A DNA stretch of 64,000 nucleotides from contig NC_052018.1 of assembly GCF_015832195.1 (NCBI RefSeq), positions 32,082,115-32,146,114 of the forward strand. Reading direction: 5' to 3'. This document shows positions 51,049-62,700 of the stretch, in pieces. How positions within the stretch are numbered: position 1 is the stretch's first letter; every line of letters starts with the position of its first letter. Source of the stretch: Motacilla alba alba. Lineage: Eukaryota; Chordata; Aves; Passeriformes; Motacillidae. Made by a program: the position numbers and the translations under genes. Below the pieces are notes generated by a model that saw nothing but the letters and a program-made list of their open reading frames with translations, searched no databases and was not told the DNA's origin.

Positions 51049-51453
51049 TTCCTTCCTTCCTTCCTTCCTTCCTTCCTTCCTTCCTTCCTTCCTTCCTTCC
51101 TTCCTTCCTTCCGCCACTTCCGCCACTTCCGCCACTTCCGCCACTTCCGCCACTTCCTTCCGCCACTTCCGCCACTTCCGCCACTTCCTTCCTTCCTTCC
51201 TTCCACCACTTCCTTCCGCCACTTCCTTCCGCCACTTCCTTCCGCCACTTCCTTCCGCCACTTCCTTCCTTCCGCCACTTCCTTCCGCCACTTCCTTCCG
51301 CCACTTCCTTCCTTCCGCCACTTCCTTCCTTCCTTCCGCCACTTCCTTCCGCCACTTCCTTCCGCCACTTCCTTCCTTCCGCCACTTCCTTCCTTCCTTC
51401 CGCCACTTCCTTCCGCCACTTCCTTCCTTCCGCCACTTCCTTCCTTCCTTTCC
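51049..51453 (+). repeat. Composite (TTCC)n / (CCGCCACTT)n array
   Basis: It directly continues the TTTC tract. About 60 bp of pure TTCC leads into a mixture of 4-bp TTCC units and a 9-bp unit CCGCCACTT. Five 9-bp units are consecutive from 51111, then three more, after which they are spaced by one to four TTCC units, commonly as a 13-bp CCGCCACTTCCTT unit. By eye there are 24 CCACTTCC copies, 23 of them preceded by CCG and one by CCA. The minus strand reads GGAAGTGGCGGAAGTGG. The array stops sharply at CCTTTCCCTGTAAG. Frames of up to 292 codons that cross both arrays on either strand are repeat artefacts. Confidence 0.97.
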
Positions 51454-51784
51454 CTGTAAGAACTGGGAGCTTCTCCTGTGGCCACAGCATTTTCCTATGA
51501 CTGTGCCGTGGGGACTCCCTGATTAGCTCCAATGCCATGCATGGATGGGAGAATGCATGTAATGGGCTTCAGAAGGAGTATTGCTTGCTCGTTTTGCTTC
51601 AGCAAACTGGGGATGATTTCCTAAAGGCATAGATTTAAATATGTGGTTCTTCTGTAGGTTAAAAAAAATTTAAAAAGAGATTGCAAATGGATGAACTTCA
51701 AATTAAAGGATTTTTTAAATTAAAAAACCTGCAAAAACCTTTTTGTACCCTACTCCTTTCATGAAATGAGGACTACTTTGCTTT
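51454..51784. other. Noncoding spacer
   Basis: Ordinary sequence between the pyrimidine-rich array and the purine-rich tract. No feature seen. Confidence 0.5.
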
Positions 51785-51877
51785 GGAGAGGGAAGGGGAG
51801 AGGAACTGAGAAGAGGGGAGGGGAAGGCAGTAGAGTGGAGGGTAGAAGAAGAGAGGAGAGGGGAGGAGAAGAGAGGT
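51785..51877 (+). repeat. Purine-rich (GGGGA/GAGGA) tract
   Basis: About 93 bp of almost only A and G on the plus strand, with repeated GAGGGGAGG-like words and a few pyrimidine interruptions. The strand bias is opposite to the array that ends 330 bp upstream. Confidence 0.8.
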
Positions 51878-53924
51878 CCATTGATGAAAACTCCAGCAGT
51901 TTAACTTCAGTAATCCTGTGGGGTATCCTAAATATCAAGCACTTTAGTAATACAATCCATTGGTCCTTGTCCTATCCTCAGTGAACAAGCATTATATTTC
52001 CCTGATTTATTGGCAGGCTTTTATACAGTTGACCCTTTTGTGAAAGAAAAACCATATGAATATTTCCTTTACTGTGATATCCACACAGCACCTGACCGAA
52101 TTTTTGTCTGTTTTCATAAGCCTATCTTATGCAACAATTTTTTTTTCTGTTAGTTAGAAAGGGAGTGCTTATAAAGATTTGGGAAAAAAACTCTGTGAAA
52201 ATAGCTGCTAGCTAATTCCCAACCTAGCTTTTAAGAACTGTTCTCCTCCACCCTGTTTTTCCTTTGAAATGAAAGTGGTAATCATCTGTATAGGAGGGAA
52301 AGGGAAGGAAAAGTGTGGGAAGAACAAATATGTGTAACTGAGATTTAAAGCAGAAGGCGAATGCCCTTTTATGCCAATAGATTTACTATAAAAAATGGAT
52401 CCCAGAAGTACTGGAAGCACTTGACTAACTGATTTTAACTGATAGTCTGAAGAAAAAAAATCATAATAGCTAAGATATGAAACTGAATTTACTGAGATTT
52501 GCATAAAACTTAATATTATCAAAAGGAATTCATACTGGTAGCAGTACAGTTAAAATGAAACAAACAAAAAAAAGTTTCCTTAAAGAAAGCTGAAAAATTA
52601 TTCAAATTTAACATTTTTTAAACACATGGGTTATCATTTTCATATTTCATATAACAGAAGGAAAGAAATTTTTCCCATAAGAATATTCGTGTCAATACTT
52701 TCTACCATCTATTTCAATATTTAATATGGGAATTAACTGATATATATTTATATCCCTATTTATGTGGACTATAAGTGATCCTACAGTGCTATTATGTGTA
52801 CTGCTCTCAAATGTTTATTCAAGAAGTGCTGCCTTGCAGCAGAGATGATAGCATATGTCTTCCACGTTCACTTCTGTGATGCAGGGTTCTATAATAGGAA
52901 TGTGATGACACACATTTTGCTACCAGAAACGGAAGTGAAACCTTTTCTTCCTTCAGAAGTTCTGTATAGCTATTTTTAAAAATCAGTGGAATTTAGGTGA
53001 TTGGTGTTATGCTCCAAGATGCTAAATAAGAAACAGGAAAAGAGGACTACTATTTCTGGGTAATCACTGGGAAAGAATGTGTTAATATATAACTACTGTG
53101 TAACACATCAGCACTTAAAATGCTTGCTCAAGGGGTACTGTTGCCATTTTTCATATATCTTTAATGGAGTTATAGAAATTTATAAGATAGAATAGTAGCA
53201 TAACACAAGTAATTTTATATACCTGAAATTTATTTACATTGGTCAGTTGATGCATTTAAAATTGAGATATGAGGTGGCAGACAACTGTAGCCAGTTGCCT
53301 GGAATGGATTTTTGTACTAAAGCTGCAAGACAACAGGAGAGTAAAAGATCAAAATTGTTTTAGTTTTACGAGCAAGTCAGAGTAATTTTTGTTTTATTGA
53401 GTATAGTTGAGGGAAAAATTCCTTATAATGAAATATTCACTTCAGGCTGTTTCTGTTCAATCATATACTGATTGCTTAAGAAAAATTATAACTTCTTCAG
53501 CATAAAAATGCAAGCTATTTTGTGAAATGAAATATTTGTTATATGTATTGACTTGGATAACTTCAATTATTTCATGTTTCAGCAGATGGGTCCTTCATCT
53601 TCAAGAAACATTGAACCACCCATTACTAGTCTTGGTTCTGTATAACCAACTGCAGACATAGTCAGTTTTCAGGGGAAAGAAGGAATGGATGGGCATTTTT
53701 AAAGGCCAGTGTTATTGCTATTTTTAAAGAGTGTTGTGGTTCCTGAGTCAGTCATTTAAACACTCCTGAAAGCCTTTGCCTGCATGGAAATTATTTTTCA
53801 CTCTAAACTATAACTTTTCCCTGTATGAATGAGGCGTATTGGCCCTATAAAGACCCCTCTGCAGAGACAGAAATAAGGGCCTTGAAGCAACACTGAGGGA
53901 AGGAGAATGGGCTCTGCAAAAGAA
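51878..53924. other. Noncoding stretch, nothing recognised
   Basis: AT-rich, with T and A runs. No repeat family or gene seen. Confidence 0.55.
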
Positions 53925-54037
53925 CAAAAATGTTCAAGATTAGGACATGGTTTAGTGATGGACTTGGCAGTGTTGGATTAACAGTTGGACTTGGTGATCT
54001 TAGAGGCCTTTTCCAACACAAGTGATTCTAGGACAGT
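53925..54037 (+). mobile_element. Short CR1 LINE 3' end, sense
   Basis: GATGGACTTGGCAGTGTTGG, then GTTGGACTTGGTGATCTTAG and CTTTTCCAACACAAGTGATT, is the plus-sense avian CR1 3' terminus. It ends near GATTCTAGGACA, where the short terminal CR1 repeat normally lies. Only ~110 bp remain, so it is severely 5'-truncated. It is the only sense-oriented CR1 in the window. Confidence 0.92.
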
Positions 54038-56849
54038 GAGGCTGTTGACTGCTAACGTGACTTTGTTGGTATTTGGTTCAATCTAGAGCTTCATTATTGC
54101 TGTTTGGATCATGCTTTTATTGTGAAGGAACTAGAATGAATTCCTGGAAGTCACTGGCAGTGAGCTAAAAAGTAACAGACCATTTGCAAGGAACTTTGTG
54201 ATAAAAATTACTATGGAGCTTGAGCATATCAAGTTTCTTTTCTGCTTCCTCTACTCAAAATTACTCTGTTATTGATAGTCCCTTTTCTTTCTCACCAAGG
54301 GAAAGCTATTCTAGTTTTACTCCTGCTGTCTGCCAACAGGAACTCAGCTTTGTTTCTTTCAAAACAGTCCTTTCCTATTGGTCTGCTGGTTTAACAAGGA
54401 CTCACTTTGTTCCTATGAGATTGACTCTATCAGAAATTCGCTCACACCTGTTCTCTACAATCTTTAGAAATTATTTGGAGCCATTTTATTTAAAAATTAA
54501 GTAAATTAATGTAGAACTTTGTAGCTCACATGTGATTCTGGCCCACAGATTTCTTGAATGAATAAGCAAATGCTGACAATATTGTTTAAATGATATAAAC
54601 TTATTTTTCTTGTTTTTTTTTTAAGAAAGTAATATTCATTTTATATCTAGACCAAAGACTTTGACAAAACTTAAAAATAGATAATTCACTGCTTAAGTCA
54701 AAGGAAGACTTTTAAACTGAAACCATAAATAATGATTGAGTCACACATGCAACAAGTAATAGAGATATTTTCAATGTGGAAGTGTGATCAAGTGAAACAG
54801 AGTTTAAAATAAATACTGCTCCAGTACAGCAAGGAGAACAGAACAAGTGAGCATGACAGTTCTTTTTTCCTTGTGCTCTGTGTGCATGGAGCCTTTTTTT
54901 TTTTTTCCCCACTAGAATATCCTTGGGAAATCTAACTATCATCACAAACTGTTCTTATAAATATACATGGAATTTGGCTGCTAGAGACCTCATTTTAAGT
55001 GGAGACTATTATGGCATGGGTTTTTTCCAGCAATCTTTCTTCCAGTGTAGTGGAACTTATGCAGGGCTATAAGTACATTATCTCACCCAGATTTGTTAGC
55101 ATATCCCCTCTATATTATTTTTTTGTTCATTTCTCCTTCTCTGTTGAGCACACAATTGATATCCTAGGAAAAATCACTCCTTGAGGACCAGCTTAAGGTC
55201 ACTGATAATGAATGGACAAGTGGAGTGGAGTGACACTGGAGGAGTGATAGAATGTGATTGACCAGGGTGCTCAATCTTAAAGTGTGAGGGAGGAAAATGT
55301 CTTTATGTATTTCGATAAAATGCAGATCATCCTGAACCCAAGTCAAAATTCCTGCAGGGTGTAGTGGAGATCATGACAGTTTGGAAGTACCCAGTAACAA
55401 AGATTAAACTGCACTGAGTATTTATTCATGTATAAGAATACTAGCCAAAAAAAAATAACAAAGATAGGAGAGGAACCAAAACAGATAAGTATGGCTGATG
55501 GTCTGAAAAAATACAGCTACAAATGAACTGCTCAGGAGTTGGTGCCTTGCCATATCTCCAGGATCAACAAATCACTGACATTTTAGCAAGGAGTGCATTT
55601 TTTTTTCCCATCTTGTGGTTGCTCCATATGGAAAAGTGTTGTGGCTACAGTTGTATATTGGATTAAAAGATGAATGTAGAAGATTTAAAACTCTTTCTGA
55701 TTTAAGGAACATGAACTCAGCTTGTTTCTATATGCTTCTTCCCTCTCATGCTGGTTTTAAATTTTGAGGAGCACAGGGGATTTCTCCATACACTCACCCA
55801 ATGCTGGAAGGAAGTATTCAATATTGGCTGGGGTTGTAATGACTACTCAGGAAACTGAGATTTGTTAGCTCAAATATGTTTTAGATGTCAGGCTGTGTAC
55901 TTGGTAATCTCTATTCAGTGGCCACAGTTCTTCCAAAAGGCAGCATGTGTCTGTTACCTCCCAGGGTCCATCTGTCCAGTGCCCTTAGGTGAATTAAGGT
56001 TGCATAGCAGAGGTAGCTGGGTCCTTCCTTGCCTCACTGGGTAAGGAAGCCAAGTGTTATGCAGAGAATATGGGTGATGGCAGATGTAGTAGAAACTAGA
56101 AAGGTTAAAGAAGATGAATGTAAGCTTGGGAAATTGCCTTCTGTGCCTGCCTCTGCCACAATGTTAGTATATGAGAAAGGGCATATTAGTTAAGCAGAAA
56201 TCTTCAGAGCTGGACATTGAAAGTGCATTATCAAGGGATCCAACTTTTGATACCTGAAGCTTCTTTTAAATAATTGCTGAGCAATCACAGCTGCAGGCAG
56301 AGTTTCTTGGAGACGTGCTTTGAATACATAAATTGCTAAGAAGGTTTTTTCTGCATCTTAAAGACACAAAAGTATTTCTAACCTGCGACTGCAAAGCTAA
56401 TAGTGACTAGAATCTCAGAATCACATTGCTTGTTCACTGGCTGTAAAAATGAGAAAAATAAAGTTTAATCTTGAACCATCTCCTTTTTGCATCAAAATAC
56501 ATGCCCACAAGAAGATAGGTGATATTGTATTCATTGTTTCATTAGAAGAGCTGACAGATTTAATGACTAATGCTGATTAAAGAGTTAAAAAGATTGGATA
56601 AGGATAGTCAGGAACTTTTTAGAAATCATCTTTCAAGCAAGCGTCAAAAAAAGTTTGCTAAGGCAGTCACATAATTTACATTTCTCGGCTTTTGAATAAT
56701 TTGGTTCAGACACATCCTACATCCTTTTCATTTTTTAATCTTCTGGGTAAGATACTAGCTGGAGTAGAAAAGATTTGGCTTCTGTTTAGAAACTTTGTCT
56801 TAATAATGACTTAAATTGCAAAAGCTACACAACGTGTTTTACTTTAGTT
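54038..56849. other. Noncoding stretch, nothing recognised
   Basis: AT-rich sequence with no supported element. The 94-codon frame at 54220-54504 is Ser/Phe/Thr-rich and unlike any family I know. Confidence 0.55.
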
Positions 56850-57116
56850 CATGGAATCAGTGCATGAGGGTGGGTGTACATGGTCTGGTCCAACTGCCCT
56901 GCCCAAAATACAGCCAACACAGACTACAGAGAGCCAGCAGGGTTTCAAGTGTCTCCAAGCATGGAGGCTCAACACCCCCTATTCACACCGTGTTGCAGGG
57001 CTTGTCTGTACTCATGGCAAAGCATGTTTTTTGTTGTGTTTGACTGTAACTTTCTGTAATTAAGTTTGGGCTCATGTTCTTTGTATTTTCACAAGGCACT
57101 GTTGGGAATGGTGTAA
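56850..57116 (-). mobile_element. CR1 LINE 3' region, antisense
   Basis: The left end, CATGGAATCAGTG, is a degenerate CR1 terminus. It is followed by GTCCAACTGCCCTGCCC, GAGAGCCAGCAGGGTTTCAA, AGTGTCTCCAAGCATGGAGG and TTGCAGGGCTTGTCTGTACT, then TTTGACTGTAACTTTCTGTA and CACTGTTGGGAATGG, in CR1 order on the minus strand. It is 5'-truncated. Three small overlapping plus-strand frames here are repeat shadows. Confidence 0.85.
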
Positions 57117-57612
57117 CACCAACCAGCCTTGCCCATGTTTTGCATTGGGCAGGGTAGGAAGACAGACAGGGGTGAGGTGAGAGACACAAAACCTAGATGG
57201 GTTTTCCCATAACTTGCTGTGCAGATCCCATCCATCAGTGCAGCACCACCATGGGGTTCCAGCCATCTGAGGGGATATAAGACATTACATGCAATATCTG
57301 CCCTCCTTTCTTTATTCTGTCTTAAGCTATTTTATGAAGCCAATTTTGGTTAGGTTTTCGTTACTGAGATCCCAAAAGAGCCCTGTGCCCCTCCCTCTCA
57401 CCACCCCCATGCTCTCCCCTCCTCTTCCCAGGCTCCTAGCTGGCTCATCAGCCCTCCTAATATCCATTAATTCCCACTTCTCTCTCATATAAAGGATGCT
57501 CACCATCCTGCATAACTCATAGGAGAATAAAGTCATCTTAACTTGATAAGGGACATGCCATCAGCATGCTTGTCAGAGGGTTAGGGTTTTATGCTAAACT
57601 GTGCTTTAAAAC
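57117..57612. other. Noncoding segment with pyrimidine-rich part
   Basis: Higher GC than its surroundings. A C/T-rich stretch with CCTCCCTCTCACC and CTCCCCTCCTCTTCCC lies at about 57380-57435. It may be a further repeat, but I cannot name one. Confidence 0.35.
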
Positions 57613-57903
57613 ATGCTTTCAATTAGAATAATTTGCTTCTCAGTAACAGGTCCACTTAATGACTTGTTCTTGCAAGACATGAAAATGGCTTTTGAAATGC
57701 AGCTAAGAAAGGTTTTGACTGAGGCTCCCCAGCATCAATGCCAACTGTCAGATTTGGATGCAATTAATCAAGAGAAAAGACAAGACATAGAAACTCTTGA
57801 GGCCAGCAGCAACTTCATCATTACAGGACCCTACAGCATGTTTATGTGGGAAAAGCATATTGTTGCAGAAGGATATGGCATATACAGTGCTGAAAGTAGC
57901 TAA
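57613..57903 (+). other. Open frame of 96 codons, unknown
   Basis: The central part of the peptide has protein-like composition (MKMAFEMQLRKVL, NQEKRQDIETLE) and an amphipathic, helix-like charge pattern, more so than most chance frames here. There is no recognised domain, no intron signal I trust and no homologue I can name. It could be a fragment of a processed pseudogene or chance. Confidence 0.15.
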
Positions 57904-58486
57904 GAGCTCTGACATGCATTGGAAGAGATCTTTCATTTAATTACCCTCCAGAAAATTTCACCTGGGCTAATTTACTCAGACAAACTGAAAGTAAGAGAAT
58001 TTTTTTATATGATAACTCCCCATTTATTTTTCTATCTCTCTCAGCAGAATCATAAGAAGCTTGAAATTAATCTGGCAGCTTTTGTTTCCCAGGGCTCTGC
58101 CATCTAATGAAGGAAGCAGGAGCTGTTTTGAGAAATGCAGGTGATCATTTGCACAACTCAGAATGCAAATAATATTTTGATATTTTAGTGAGTGCCCATG
58201 GTAGTGTTTGCTTGTACAGACAAAATCTGTTGCTAAATTTGTCTTGAGTTTATCTGTCCAAGCTGGTAAAAAAAGACCAGTCAACCCCAGTCAATTAGAA
58301 ACAAAAAGAAAGGACCATGTTAGCAGACATTTTTTATCAGAATAATAAAATTACACTCATATTCTAATGACCTGATGATGGGTCCAATATTAGAGCAGTC
58401 AGATTTTTTCTTCTACTTTAAACCTTTATAGAAGCACCAGCAAAACTTGTGGCAAAATTTAGATAAAGAAGAAAACCTGATATAGG
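57904..58486. other. Noncoding stretch, nothing recognised
   Basis: Ordinary AT-rich sequence up to the start of the split CR1 copy. Confidence 0.5.
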
Positions 58487-58652
58487 GTCATAGGAAAAAT
58501 GAGATGAAGAGACACAAAATATCTGCAGTTCAACCTCGCACCCCAAGCAGTAGCAAGTTTAAGATCAGAAGTTGCTCAGTGATTCATCTAGTCACCCCTT
58601 GAAAACTGCCTAGGATGGAAACTACACAAACTTCCTGAATGATATTTCCAGT
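58487..58652 (-). mobile_element. CR1 LINE 3' terminal piece, antisense (left half of a split copy)
   Basis: It begins GTCATAGGAAAAATGAGATG, a diverged CR1 terminus, then CTGCAGTTCAACCTCGC, GTTGCTCAGTGATTCATCTA, GAAAACTGCCTAGGATGGAA and ACTACACAAACTTCCTGAAT, ending TTTCCAGT. The match to CR1 stops abruptly at CCAGT (58648-58652). In CR1 the next bases should lead to a CACCCTCACAGTAAA segment, which is found instead at 59384, after a ~720-bp insert. Confidence 0.75.
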
Positions 58653-59372
58653 ACAAAATCAAACAGGTGGAAAATAAAATGTGTTTCTGAATGGAAAATA
58701 AGGAAATACTATATATGGCTAACTTTGTGCTGTTATCAGACCAGGTTGCTATAGCTACAAGCTATGTCTTTCAGAAATAGGTGTGCATACTGAGGCACTC
58801 CAGATAAGATCCACAGACACACTTGTCCAGATGTCGTACTTAACTTATAAGAAACTCCCCTTTCTCTAGAAGATTTATAAAAGGCTAGACTCCTACAGCC
58901 ATGCATGTGAAATTGCCACCCTATTAGCAGAATGAAGAATCTCCACAGTTGTCTGCCACTCACCCCAAAGTCCCTAAAGGGGCTTTATCTGGAAAAGATA
59001 ATATTAACAAGTATAGCAGATCACAGTAGTGATGCCCAGAGCAGGAAGTACAGCAGTCTTTCAAATATTTCATTATTAGAGGTAAATTGTTCAACATTCA
59101 CTGCAGGTAAAATTGTTACCAATGGAAGAATTCAAACCCTTACTTTTCATGGTTCAGCCTTGGTTTGAAATTAGATCTGTGTAACCTAGGTTCAAGCCTC
59201 TATTCATTTTGGCATGCTGGCCCCATTTTATGGAGAGAAATATAGCATTTGAAGGGCAGGAGGTAAAGTCAGTAAGAAGTGATATGGTCCCGTCACAAAG
59301 GACACTCCCCTGGAAGAGAACGGACTGTAATTCCTATCACTGCCTCCCATACTACTTTATGCAGGGCTTTTG
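58653..59372. mobile_element. Unidentified ~720-bp insertion inside a CR1 copy
   Basis: This segment separates two pieces of CR1 that are contiguous in the CR1 consensus. It is flanked by CCAGT on the left (58648-58652) and CCAGT on the right (59373-59377), as expected of a 5-bp target-site duplication. The ends are ACAAAA on the left and CTTTTG on the right, so CAAAA and TTTTG form a minimal 5-bp inverted repeat; they are not the TG...CA ends of an LTR. A TATAAAAG box-like string lies at 58876-58883 on the plus strand. No transposase, retroviral or SINE-like motif was recognised. The 78-codon frame at 58932-59168 shows no family. It could be a nonautonomous DNA transposon, an unusual or trimmed LTR, or unrelated DNA if the CR1 pieces are really two insertions. 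Confidence 0.5.
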
Positions 59373-59770
59373 CCAGTGATCCATCACCCTCATAGTAAAA
59401 TAGGGATGTTCAGGCAGGACCTCCTGTGTCTCAGTTTGTGAGTTTGTGCCTATTGTGTTTGGTTCTGTCACTGGATATCATTAGGAGTCTTCCTCTATCT
59501 TCTATACACCCTGCCTTCTGATATTCATGTACATTGATAAAACTCCCCCCTGAGCCTACTGCTCTCCACATTGAACAGCCACAGGTCTCTGGACCCTCTC
59601 CTGGACTCTGCAGTCTCTCCAGATCTCTTTCTTACTGGGGTGCAGGAAGTGGTCACAGCACTCCAAGTGTGTCTCACCAGTGCTGAGTAGAAGACAAAGA
59701 TAAAACAAAGATAAACCCCCTTGATCCACTGGTAACTCCTAATGTGGCCTAAACAAATGATTCAGGTTCT
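59373..59770 (-). mobile_element. CR1 LINE, antisense (right half of a split copy)
   Basis: It begins CCAGTGATCCATCACCCTCA and continues with AGGACCTCCTGTGTCTCAGT, TCTGTCACTGGATATCATTA, ACATTGATAAAACTCCCCCC and CCTGAGCCTACTGCTCTCCA. GACCCTCTCCTGGACTCTGC and GTGTGTCTCACCAGTGCTGA follow, all in CR1 order on the minus strand. It starts exactly where the left piece ends in the consensus, so the two were one copy. A small local duplication (GACAAAGATAAAACAAAGAT) lies near 59695. Confidence 0.88.
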
Positions 59771-62700
59771 TCGATAGACAATACTTGCTGTCACATTTTA
59801 AAAGTTTAGGTGAATTTTCATGAGACAGTTAAGATGTTAACCATGGAAGCAAATGCTTCTAGTGTGTTTTATTACTGAATAAGTTACCTAGATAGTCTGT
59901 AGAGGAGAATTTGAAAGGAAAACATGAATCCTGTAACAGTCTGCCCTGTGTAGGATTTGCTTTAGTGCAGTTTGAGTCAAAGAGTACATTTCAGAACAAC
60001 TGCCTTGGTGTTGGTTGAATACTTTTAATATATCTCTTCAAGTGCAAATGAAATCTGGAAAAGATTAGTGTGACTAATGTTCCTTGAATTACTTCAGAGA
60101 CAGATGTTTTAGATCCCAATGCTGCAAATGTTTTTCCTTAAGTAAAACTTGACACTTCTGAGGACTGATTATTTTAGTGATTATTCTGTACCAAAGCTTT
60201 CAGCTGGGGATAACTTGACCTATGATAAAGCAGTCTCTGATCTTTGTTTCAGTGCTGTTTTAGAACAGCTGCCTGTTCTATTGTTACAGAAGTTGCCTTT
60301 TTTTTTTTTTTTTAGAAGAGCTGTAATAATGATTTTTAAACTAATTTTCTTTATCTATGCAATGGTTCCATACCTTTGTTCCTTCTTGCTTCAATAAATT
60401 TGAATCTTAAATCCTCCATGAAATAGCCAAGTTGAAAAATGGAGAAGAGTAAGAAGTCTCAGCAATGGGATGAGTGAACCTCCTTGCTCCTTGATTTTCC
60501 ATGCATTTGGATCTAGATCAGATTTGCATGAGTTGTGAAACTAAATGGTATTCCTAAGTTTTCATTCAGTTGATTGCTGTTAACTAAATTGCCTCAGAGA
60601 TTGTGGACATTGATTTGAGAGGACATGGTTTGATTAGAACACCATGAGAGATGGTAATATAATATTTTACCCTAAAAAGCCTCAGCATTACTTTGTTTTT
60701 TGGTCAGGGCCCAGATGCTGCAGCATGACTGGAAAATGGCATTTTTCTGCATATGAAAATTTGCAACATAATACTTGTAAAGAAAAATGTTTTGGAAAAA
60801 TGTTACTTAGGCTTTTAGAGTACTCTATTTCCTTTTCCTTAACAAAATATCACTTATTGAAATCAATTTCTCCATGAAATCGCATTTTAACAACAGATGT
60901 GGGCCATATTTATGTGTGTAGAATTTGCAACCCAGTTCAAATGAAGCAAATTTGCTCAGCTTCCTCTTGCTGCTCCTTCAGTACAGAGACTCACAGGCTC
61001 CAGCTTTCCTTGGAGTCCCCTTAGCAGTGATTGCCAAACTACTGTCAGTTTAAGAACATGCAGAGATTCATATGCTAGTTCTGAGGTCCCCTGGGATTCT
61101 GCTGATTGTACTCATTCCTTGCCTACACAATAGAATGCATTTATAATCATTGTAACCTGTGAAAACACTAATTTATTAGTGCTGAACATGGATTGTTTCA
61201 CATAAAGATAAAGTAACTAAAACCGAAGTCAGGGAGAGACTTAATTCTAAAGGCCAAATGAGCTGAGACCCCTGGATATATTTATGTATTCCAGACACCT
61301 CAAATTATCTTTAAAGGCTGTAGATTCTCCCATGATTTGTTCAGAAATTCGTACCACTTCTGTGGAACTCCACTGATTTAATATTGACTCTATTCTATTG
61401 GGGCTTTTACTGAAAAAAAGGGATATGATTTTTTTTTTTTTCAATTAATTTATCTATGGGAATTTTCCATGAGTTGGAATATATGCATTATAAAAACTAT
61501 GTTCACACTTGAGTCTGACTGAAATGATCAGATAATTGTTAGTTGAAAACAGGTAGCTGTTTTCTTAGTATGCAAACACTAAACACATAATTTTCCCCCC
61601 CACAGAGCTGAATGACAGGATGTATAAAAATGTTCTGTTCTACTTCTACAGATAATTTTGTTTTCCAAACCAAACTGGAACAATATCTCCCCTTCCCTTC
61701 TGACTTTCCTGTGTAAAGAAACAAAAGAAACAGAAGCTCAGCCTGTAGCAGTTCTTTAGCCCACATCAGCAATTAGTACAGGCAAGATGCAGTACTTGTA
61801 TTTGTTCAGCAACTCCTTTATGCACATTGTGACACAGAACTTCCTTCATTTTATAGCCATGTTGCAATTTACAGAGTTCACAATCCAGGTGCCAAGTAAA
61901 GCATAGGAGTACGTGCATCCATCCATCATCAGTTAGTTGACATTTTAGAGTTACTGCAGTTTGCAAATGACCTTTGGGGTGGTAGAAATGTCTGTGCAGT
62001 CACCACTGTGCTGTCAGCTCTGCTGCAGCCCAAAAATTCCCCTGCCTTAAAAATTCATCCCAAAAGACGTTACCACTTCTAGGAAATAAATTAATAGAAA
62101 TATATATTAATCTTCCCTCCTCCCCATCCCCAATTTCCTTGTAGCTCCCTGTTGAAAGTAGAAGGTGAATGGAACTTTTGAAGGAGATAAATTTTACCAT
62201 AGCACTGAATTTCAGTTTAAAAAAAACCCAAAACTTTAGTGTTTGAGTCATTCACAATGCATTTCCACAATCTAAACATTCCAGGTGCTTCTCAGAAAGC
62301 AGATGAAAAATGTTGAGAACCTGGTCTCTTGCGAGCAAGTTCTCTAGAACAGGTCTTGTGTTTTGCTGAAAAAAAGCAGTTTTTTGTGTTATGGGGAAAA
62401 AAAAATATTGTCCCTGAATCATCAGTCCCACAAGAAGACCTTTGCATAGAAAGTATAGGGAAAAGTTTATCACATAATGTGGTGACAAAGGAAAGAATGT
62501 AATCTGCCCACCAAGACAAAGCATCAACGGAATGGTAAGTGAATATCTTCCATCTTTGTTTTTTCCTTTTCCTCTCATTTTTATAGTTTCATTATAAAAA
62601 AACATCCCTTTGGTGGAATTTCATTAACAGTCTAGAGAAACTGAACCCCTGTTTCAGGCCAGTTTTGCTAAATGTCAGTAATGGTGGTATGTTTTTTTCC

